From NCBI GenBank assembly GCA_030426445.1, contig JAUHYS010000055.1, positions 1 through 10,206 of the forward strand: 10,206 nucleotides of DNA. Reading direction: 5' to 3'. Within the stretch, counting starts at the first letter, position 1. Every line of letters begins with the position of its first letter. Below the pieces are notes generated by a model, which saw only the letters and a program-made list of their open reading frames with translations, had not been told where the DNA came from and ran no database searches. This DNA comes from a bacterium. GTDB lineage: Bacteria > UBA10199 > DSSB01. A program made the position numbers and the translations under genes. Of this stretch, positions 5,773 through 10,206 are shown one piece after another.

Positions 5773-6717
5773 CTAAACTTCATCCTCAGGAGTAAAATCG
5801 CCATCGAGGATTTCCCCAGCTTTCCCTTCACGACGAAAGACAACCTTTCCAGAATACACTTCTGCAATCCTTTGCTGCACATCATTAATTTGAGACTTTG
5901 GAGTGGAAGTCCCCGCTCCAATTCCCAAGTGTTCAATATTTTGCAACCAATCTGATTGAATCAGATCAGGAGAATCAATATGATAAGTATGTTTAGGTAA
6001 ATATTTTTTCGCTAAATTAGCGAGATTAGTTGTATTGCTTGAATTAAACCCACCAATAATGAGTATGGCATCCACCCACTGCGCCAGATCTTCGACAGCT
6101 TGTTGTTGATTTTTTACGGGTTTACAACGTGTATCAATCGCACGCATTTCTGGGTATTTTGTCTCGCGGATATAATTCACTAATTGTTGAAACTTTTCTT
6201 TTGTAATGGTCGTTTGGCAAATCGCAACCGTTTTACCTGAATATTCGGGCAATTTATCTACATCCTCTTTTGAATAAACGACTTGGATACCATTACCATA
6301 ACTACGGGAAGCAATAATTTCGGCGTGATTGGGATTTCCGACTAAAATAATACGGAAACCTTTTTCCTCAAAAGTACGAATTTTTCCATAAACCCACTTA
6401 AGCAACACAGGACAAGTCGCATCGTGAAATTGAATCCCTTTTTGTTTAAGACTCTCCTTTAAACCCTTAGGGTATCCATGAGCCGTAATCACAACTTCCT
6501 TGAAGCCCATGTTATTTACTTTTTCTAAATCTTGATAGCGCTCTAGAATAGGAATCCCTTTTTCTGCCAAATTATTGACAATTTGAGGGTTATGCACAAT
6601 GGGGCCTAAAATGGGCTGTCGATGCTGCTCTGCCAATTCAATAGCAGCTTCTACCCCAAAACAGGTTCCTGCACTTCGGGCCACCACGACTTCTAATTGT
6701 CCTGCTGAATTTTTCAT
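5773..6717 (-). CDS. ispH: IspH, 4-hydroxy-3-methylbut-2-enyl diphosphate reductase
   Basis: A 314-residue [4Fe-4S] enzyme, close to the 316 of E. coli IspH. It makes IPP and DMAPP from HMBPP in the last step of the MEP pathway. The three cluster Cys are Cys19 (AGTCFGV), Cys102 (DATCPV) and Cys198 (DTRCKP). Substrate-binding residues are His42 (VHNPQIV), His80 (AHGYP), His131 and Glu133 (NPNHAE), Thr169/170 (CQTT) and Ser226-Ser227-Asn228. Several motifs are divergent: GNPNHAE replaces GHxxHPE, and the stretch after Cys198 (KPVKNQQQAV) differs from the common one. All catalytic residues remain, so activity is expected. The ATG has no Shine-Dalgarno sequence, and promoter-like boxes end 7 nt before it. 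In many Proteobacteria ispH lies near rpsA, which fits this location. The gap to cysK is 62 nt and to the kinase 24 nt. Confidence 0.94.
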   Translation of the reverse strand: MKNSAGQLEVVVARSAGTCFGVEAAIELAEQHRQPILGPIVHNPQIVNNLAEKGIPILERYQDLEKVNNMGFKEVVITAHGYPKGLKESLKQKGIQFHDATCPVLLKWVYGKIRTFEEKGFRIILVGNPNHAEIIASRSYGNGIQVVYSKEDVDKLPEYSGKTVAICQTTITKEKFQQLVNYIRETKYPEMRAIDTRCKPVKNQQQAVEDLAQWVDAILIIGGFNSSNTTNLANLAKKYLPKHTYHIDSPDLIQSDWLQNIEHLGIGAGTSTPKSQINDVQQRIAEVYSGKVVFRREGKAGEILDGDFTPEDEV

Positions 6718-6724
6718 AGGGTTG

Positions 6725-6753
6725 AATATATTAAAGCCCGGCGATTAGCACAA
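6725..6753 (-). promoter_or_regulatory. Possible ispH promoter, nearly leaderless
   Basis: On the minus strand TTGTGC, a 17-nt spacer and TATATT (4 to 5 of 6 matches each) end 7 nt before the ispH ATG. The first transcribed base would fall at or next to that ATG. This fits the absence of a Shine-Dalgarno sequence there. The call rests on sequence likeness only, and read-through from cysK is equally possible. Confidence 0.3.
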
Positions 6754-6779
6754 GCCCCAATGTAAAAAACAGATAAGTT

Positions 6780-7706
6780 TTAATGAGAATTAAAGAGACC
6801 CGTTGATAAATACCGCTCTCCATAACTTGGAAAAACCGTCGCTATCCGCTTAGATTTTCCAAGTTTTTTAGCATAATCCATAGCTACTTTCATCACCGCA
6901 CCTGAAGAAATCCCTACTAAAACCCCTTCTTTTTTAGCTAAATCCTGACTCAATACTTTAGCTTCCTCATAGGAAACCGTGGCAACTTCATCAATGATAT
7001 CTCGATTTAGAATTTCTGGAACGAAACCCGCTCCAATCCCTTGAATACGATGAGGTCCAGGTTTTCCCCCAGAGAGAACGGGCGATTCAGAAGGTTCAAC
7101 AGCTACAATACGAACATCGGACCTTTCTTTTTTAAAGACTTCACCCACTCCCGTAATAGTTCCCCCAGTACCGACACCTGAAATAAAGACATCAGGCACA
7201 GCTCCTAAAGCCGAAATAATCTCCTTAGCTGTTGTTTGTCGATGGACTTCGGGATTAGCGGGATTTTTAAACTGTTGAGGTAAAAAGACTTTTTCATGCT
7301 GCTGAGCTAATTTATCCGCTTCATCAATGGCACCGCGCATGCCCTTAGGCCCTGGGGTTAGGACTAATTCTGCACCAAAAGCCACTAAAAGGCTTTTTCT
7401 TTCTTGGCTCATGGTTTCAGGCATGGTTAAAATCAGTCGATAACCTCGAGCCGCACACACCATAGCGAGCCCAATACCTGTATTCCCACTCGTCGGTTCG
7501 ATAACAACTGTACCCTTTTCAACTAAACCCTTTTTTTCCCCATCTACAATCATATTAAGAGCAATACGATCCTTCACACTCCCACCAGGGTTTTCACTTT
7601 CTAATTTAGCCCAAATTTCTGCATCTTGATCAGAGACCAAATGGCTGATTTTAACCATGGAGGTATTAAAGATCAGTTCTAAAATATTTTTTCCAGCTGC
7701 TTTCAT
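6780..7706 (-). CDS. cysK: Cysteine synthase (O-acetylserine sulfhydrylase)
   Basis: A 308-residue PLP enzyme of fold type II that makes cysteine from O-acetylserine and sulfide in the cytoplasm. Lys45 in NPGGSVKDR is the Schiff-base lysine. SGNTG (73-77) binds the substrate carboxylate, GTGGTITG (179-186) cradles the PLP phosphate, and SSG near 267-269 contacts the pyridine ring. The C-terminal YGERYLST is the family hallmark. Length is normal for CysK (about 305 to 320). One oddity is the conserved N-terminal loop GNTPLV, which reads FNTSMV here (13-18). CysM or a cystathionine β-synthase-like enzyme cannot be excluded by eye, but CysK is the best fit. The ATG follows AAAGGAG by about 12 nt, and the gene lies 25 nt behind the LapA-domain gene, probably in the same operon. 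Confidence 0.93.
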   Translation of the reverse strand: MKAAGKNILELIFNTSMVKISHLVSDQDAEIWAKLESENPGGSVKDRIALNMIVDGEKKGLVEKGTVVIEPTSGNTGIGLAMVCAARGYRLILTMPETMSQERKSLLVAFGAELVLTPGPKGMRGAIDEADKLAQQHEKVFLPQQFKNPANPEVHRQTTAKEIISALGAVPDVFISGVGTGGTITGVGEVFKKERSDVRIVAVEPSESPVLSGGKPGPHRIQGIGAGFVPEILNRDIIDEVATVSYEEAKVLSQDLAKKEGVLVGISSGAVMKVAMDYAKKLGKSKRIATVFPSYGERYLSTGLFNSH

Positions 7707-7731
7707 GGTAATTTATCACTCCTTTAAAATT

Positions 7732-8133
7732 TTAATTCACTTCAGGATCTTGGGGCAATTGATTTTGACTGGACCCTAAAGAAGCATAAGCTTCTCTTTC
7801 TCGGTTTTTTTTCCTTAAAGAATCTCTTAGTTCTTCAATTTCGTGCTCAAGCTCACGTAAAAGCTTATTTTGTGTTTTGATTTCTTTAGACTTGTTCCAG
7901 GTTGTAATACCACCGATTACTAGACTAAAGAGCATTCCGATGGTAAAGCTCAAAATCAAAAGATACCCAATTGGAAAATCGATCGATTCGTAAGATCCAA
8001 AAGGGGGTAGATTAAACTTAAAACTGACTAAGGATGCCAAACTATTTGCACCCGGACTTGAGTTAGATAGGAAAAAATTAACAATAATAAAAATAACAAT
8101 AGCCGCTAAGAAAACCTTAATAAATCTCCACAA
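7732..8133 (-). CDS. LapA-domain (DUF1049) membrane protein
   Basis: A 133-residue integral membrane protein with the layout of the LapA family: an N-terminal membrane helix (about 5-24), a short external loop, a second helix (about 53-77, FPIGYLLILSFTIGMLFSLVIGG) and a cytoplasmic coiled coil (about 80-115) rich in Glu, Lys and Arg. In E. coli LapA works with LapB and FtsH in envelope quality control of LPS synthesis. No lapB gene is seen here, so that role is only a family analogy. The start is TTG at 8133, preceded by GGAGGTGGAGAG, and no ATG or GTG start opens this frame. Its place after the IHF and HIT genes resembles the rpsA-ihfB-lapA order in gammaproteobacteria. The gap to the HIT gene is 69 nt. 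Confidence 0.85.
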   Translation of the reverse strand: MWRFIKVFLAAIVIFIIVNFFLSNSSPGANSLASLVSFKFNLPPFGSYESIDFPIGYLLILSFTIGMLFSLVIGGITTWNKSKEIKTQNKLLRELEHEIEELRDSLRKKNREREAYASLGSSQNQLPQDPEVN

Positions 8134-8202
8134 GACTCTCCACCTCCATTAGATTTTTAAACTCTCTGTTTAGCTAAATTCCACAATAGTTAAATTCAAC
8201 TT

Positions 8203-8697
8203 TTATTTTTTTAGCATTTTTTTTAATAAAGGAGCTAAACGATTATAGGTCTCATCGAGGTATTCTATCAACACTTTTGTGTCTGCCAAAATAGGCATAA
8301 AGTTAGTATCTCCTATCCACCTGGGCACGATGTGAAGATGTAAATGATCTCGAATACCTGCCCCTCCGGCTGCTCCTAAGTTCATACCAAGATTATGACC
8401 CTGAGCTCCCATAGAAGTTTCTAATACCTTTGTTGTTGCAGCGCTCAATTTAAGCATCTCAGCATATTCAGTTTGCTTTAACTTTGAAAGGTCATTGGTA
8501 TGCCGGTAAGGAATCACCATGAGATGTCCATTATTGTAAGGGTATTTATTGAGAATAATAAAACAATGACGACCGCGGTAGAGTATTAAATTTTTACGGT
8601 CATTGCGTTTTTCTGCTGGCAAGCAGCAAAAAATACACCCCTGGTCTTTTTTTTCGAAGATAAAGGCCATTCTCCAGGGTGCCCAATGTTGTTTCAT
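8203..8697 (-). CDS. HIT-family nucleotide hydrolase or Ap4A phosphorylase-like protein
   Basis: A 164-residue HIT protein. The catalytic triad motif HLHLHIVPR (His118, His120, His122) is intact; the middle His is the nucleophile in this superfamily. An N-terminal CIFC (21-24), with later His residues, would bind structural zinc. The opening WAPWRMAFI and the segment GMNLGAAGGAGIRDHLHLH match the group that includes mycobacterial Ap4A phosphorylase and many bacterial proteins annotated only as HIT domain. Likely substrates are dinucleoside polyphosphates or nucleoside phosphoramidates. The exact reaction cannot be told from sequence. Its ATG overlaps the IHF-gene stop by 4 nt (ATGA), so translation is probably coupled. 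Confidence 0.93.
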   Translation of the reverse strand: MKQHWAPWRMAFIFEKKDQGCIFCCLPAEKRNDRKNLILYRGRHCFIILNKYPYNNGHLMVIPYRHTNDLSKLKQTEYAEMLKLSAATTKVLETSMGAQGHNLGMNLGAAGGAGIRDHLHLHIVPRWIGDTNFMPILADTKVLIEYLDETYNRLAPLLKKMLKK

Positions 8698-9032
8698 GCA
8701 CCACTAACCTTTTGTGATTGAGACCGTTCTGATTTAATGGCAGTACTGGGCGCTGAACTATTAATTTTTTCCTTAAGTTCTTTTCCCACTTTAAAAAAAG
8801 GTACCCGACGCGTTCCAACAAAAACTTTTTCTCCAGTTTTTGGATTGCGGCCCACTCGTGCAGGTCGTGTTCTGACCTCAAAACTTCCAAAGCCTCTTAT
8901 TTCGATTCTTTCATCGCGAACTAAAGCATCTGTCATTTTATGAAAAATAGTATCCACAATCAAGTCGATTTCTTTTTTTGATAGGTTTGCAAGTTTACTT
9001 GAAATAATTTCTAATAAATCGCTCTTATTCAT
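8694..9032 (-). CDS. ihfB: IHF/HU-family DNA-bending protein, IHF-β-like
   Basis: A 112-residue nucleoid protein. The dimerisation helices (about 3-40) are followed by RIEIRGFGSFEVR (42-54) and the DNA-intercalating arm GRNPKTGEKV (61-70, with the key Pro64). The ending FKVGKELKEKIN is typical. RIEIRGFGSF and GRNPKTGEKV are closer to IHF-β than to HU, and the position after rpsA and sppA also fits ihfB. The symbol is given on that basis and HU cannot be excluded. About 20 extra residues (SSAPSTAIK onward), rich in Ser and Lys, extend past the usual end of near 94. The ATG overlaps the sppA stop (ATGA), with GAGGGG upstream inside sppA. Confidence 0.93.
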   Translation of the reverse strand: MNKSDLLEIISSKLANLSKKEIDLIVDTIFHKMTDALVRDERIEIRGFGSFEVRTRPARVGRNPKTGEKVFVGTRRVPFFKVGKELKEKINSSAPSTAIKSERSQSQKVSGA

Positions 9033-9931
9033 AACAAAAGCCCCTCTGACATATAGAGCAAACGATTTTCTCTAAAGGTATAAAATAAGGTTGTTAGTTT
9101 GTTTTCTAAATCTGAAGCTAAAAGAAGGTCAAGCATATTTAATGTTTTCTTTTTCGGATGAACGATGTCAGGTTCTCCTTCTATATTAGCTAAGTCCTTT
9201 AATACATCTATAGCAGCTTGTTGATTACCCAATTGGTCAATAAGTTTTAGCTTTTGAGCTTGTCTACCTGTAAAGATACGCCCATCTGCAACTTGTTCTA
9301 TTTCAGTGTCGCTAAGTTTTCTCTGCTTTTTAACAGCTGCTTTAAACTGACTATGTAAATCATCTAGTACACTTTGTAGGAGTTGACGGTCGTCTTCACT
9401 AAGAGGCCTTAGAGGGCTGCCAATGTCTTTATTTTTTCCTGCAGTTAATATATTTGCATCAATTTTTAAGAACTTAAGCAATTCACCCACATTAGCATGG
9501 TCCATTAACACACCAATGCTACCTGTGATGGTCCCTGAGTTAGCCACTATCTTATCTGCAGCAATGGCTATATAATAGCCCCCTGATGCGGCAACTCCAC
9601 CCATCGAAGCCACAACTTTTTTCTTTTGACGGACCCTTAAAACAGCCTCATAGATTTCTTGAGAAGCACCTACTCCACCGCCAGGCGAATCAATACGTAG
9701 GAGAAGACCCCGAATATGCTTATTCTTACCGACTTTATCAAGTTGAGACACGATTTCTTTGGAATCCATGATAGGACCTACAATTTCGATGTAGGCAATG
9801 TCTCCATGGCTTTCTAAATTATCTGAATAACCACTTAATAATAAAGAGAATATAAGCAATGCTGAGACTACAAAAATGGATAAAAGCACAAAACTAACAC
9901 CACCTATGAGCCAAAGCACTTTTTTATTCAA
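9029..9931 (-). CDS. sppA: SppA, signal peptide peptidase of family S49
   Basis: A 300-residue membrane-anchored serine protease that degrades leftover signal peptides and other membrane-associated peptides. The N-terminal membrane helix spans about 5-32. The S49 domain follows, with IDSPGGG (80-86), the nucleophile Ser116 in VAASGGYY, GTITGSIGV (133-141) and the general base Lys168 in GKNKDIGSP. The Ser-Lys spacing of 52 equals that of B. subtilis SppA (Ser147/Lys199), so this is the short single-domain type and not the 67-kDa E. coli form. The start chosen is TTG at 9931, 8 nt after AGGAGG. The same frame stays open upstream to about 10000, but that part overlaps rpsA and lacks such a site. 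The gene starts 13 nt after the rpsA stop and overlaps the IHF gene by 4 nt. Confidence 0.94.
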   Translation of the reverse strand: MNKKVLWLIGGVSFVLLSIFVVSALLIFSLLLSGYSDNLESHGDIAYIEIVGPIMDSKEIVSQLDKVGKNKHIRGLLLRIDSPGGGVGASQEIYEAVLRVRQKKKVVASMGGVAASGGYYIAIAADKIVANSGTITGSIGVLMDHANVGELLKFLKIDANILTAGKNKDIGSPLRPLSEDDRQLLQSVLDDLHSQFKAAVKKQRKLSDTEIEQVADGRIFTGRQAQKLKLIDQLGNQQAAIDVLKDLANIEGEPDIVHPKKKTLNMLDLLLASDLENKLTTLFYTFRENRLLYMSEGLLL

Positions 9932-9944
9932 GATTGATGCCTCC

Positions 9945-10206
9945 TTACTTTTTATCAAGTATATCTGATAAAGTTGCTGTTGAATCCCCTTGCTTAGCAC
10001 GAAAATCTTCTAAGGCTTGTTTTTCCGTTGAGCGATGGAAAAAGCGAATACTCAGCATCACACGACGCTCTTTATCATCTATAGAGCGGACTTCTGCTTC
10101 GATTTCTTCACCAATTTCAGGAACTAATCCATCTAGTTCTTTCTTAGGTAAAAAGCCTTCTAAACCTTGGTTTAACTCAACATAGGCATCTCCACTTTCA
10201 ACCTTC
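9945..10206 (-). CDS. rpsA: Ribosomal protein S1, C-terminal end (5' part outside window)
   Basis: 86 complete codons to a TAA stop. They cover most of the last S1 (OB-fold) RNA-binding domain, with VESGDAYVELNQGLEGFLPKKEL in pieces, then EIGEEIEAEVRSIDDKERRVMLSIR. A charged tail follows (STEKQALEDFRAKQG, ending LSDILDKK) of the kind that closes bacterial S1 proteins. S1 helps mRNA bind the 30S subunit. The gene is cut by the right edge, so the number of S1 repeats is unknown. A general S1-domain protein is an alternative, but the neighbours sppA and IHF point to rpsA. It heads the visible part of the operon, whose promoter lies outside the window. Confidence 0.9.
   Translation of the reverse strand, partial: KVESGDAYVELNQGLEGFLPKKELDGLVPEIGEEIEAEVRSIDDKERRVMLSIRFFHRSTEKQALEDFRAKQGDSTATLSDILDKK

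Noticed and set aside
6728..6765. Two copies of GGGCTT(G/T) read on the minus strand after cysK, considered as a terminator stem
   Set aside because: They are direct repeats, not inverted, and cannot form a stem.
8205..8225. T-rich stretch near the HIT stop as a terminator
   Set aside because: The T run is on the plus strand, opposite to the HIT mRNA, and there is no stem; it simply encodes the Lys-rich HIT C-terminus.
8600..8890. 96-residue minus-strand open frame across the HIT/IHF overlap
   Set aside because: Out of frame with both real genes, which account for the same DNA with strong motifs.
9931..10000. Longer sppA start giving 23 more residues
   Set aside because: It would overlap the rpsA end by more than 50 nt, whereas the TTG at 9931 has AGGAGG at 8 nt and is followed directly by the membrane helix.
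9934..10185. 83-residue open frame on the plus strand over the rpsA end
   Set aside because: Antisense to a clear S1 domain.
1..10206. CRISPR array, phage defence island or mobile element
   Set aside because: No spaced direct repeats, transposase, integrase or known defence protein appears; gene content is core metabolic and regulatory.

Overview
The window is AT-rich chromosomal DNA whose gene content points to a low-GC member of the former Deltaproteobacteria (Bdellovibrionota, Myxococcota or an uncultured relative). This is an inference from gene families and order. The clues are an rpsA-sppA-IHF-HIT-LapA gene string, a Ser/Thr kinase of the myxobacterial type with an HxDxSPxN catalytic loop, an FHA-GGDEF diguanylate cyclase, and a fur-feoA-feoB operon. 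No tRNA, rRNA, CRISPR array, insertion sequence or prophage is visible. All genes but one lie on the minus strand, so they are described here in their direction of transcription, from high to low coordinate.

Right part (10206 to about 4444): a long, tightly packed minus-strand run. It starts with the 3' end of rpsA (ribosomal protein S1), then sppA (membrane peptidase), an IHF/HU-type nucleoid protein, a HIT-family nucleotide hydrolase or phosphorylase, a two-helix LapA-domain membrane protein, cysK (cysteine synthase), ispH (last step of the MEP isoprenoid pathway) and a tail-anchored Ser/Thr protein kinase. The gene pairs sppA/IHF and IHF/HIT overlap by 4 nt (ATGA), and the other gaps are 13 to 69 nt, so most of this is probably one operon. 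An internal promoter giving a nearly leaderless ispH mRNA is possible.

Middle (4443 to 2700): a 202-nt spacer holds a perfect 13-bp inverted repeat. It is followed by a GTG-started FHA-GGDEF diguanylate cyclase that carries a Thr in an acidic N-terminal tail, all pThr-binding FHA residues and a c-di-GMP inhibitory site. Next to the kinase this suggests a phosphothreonine-to-c-di-GMP relay. Convergent to the cyclase, 17 nt away, is the only plus-strand gene: an orphan receiver protein with an unrecognised helical C-terminal extension, no clear ribosome binding site and low GC.

Left part (2700 to 1): a 154-nt divergent spacer carries three perfect palindromes, two of them in the 7-1-7 layout typical of Fur-family operators. 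They precede fur-feoA-feoB, an iron-sensing regulator co-transcribed with the ferrous iron transporter it probably controls. feoB runs off the left edge close to its end.

Most of the window is housekeeping. The parts worth a closer look are the kinase/FHA-GGDEF pair, the palindrome cluster and the orphan receiver protein.
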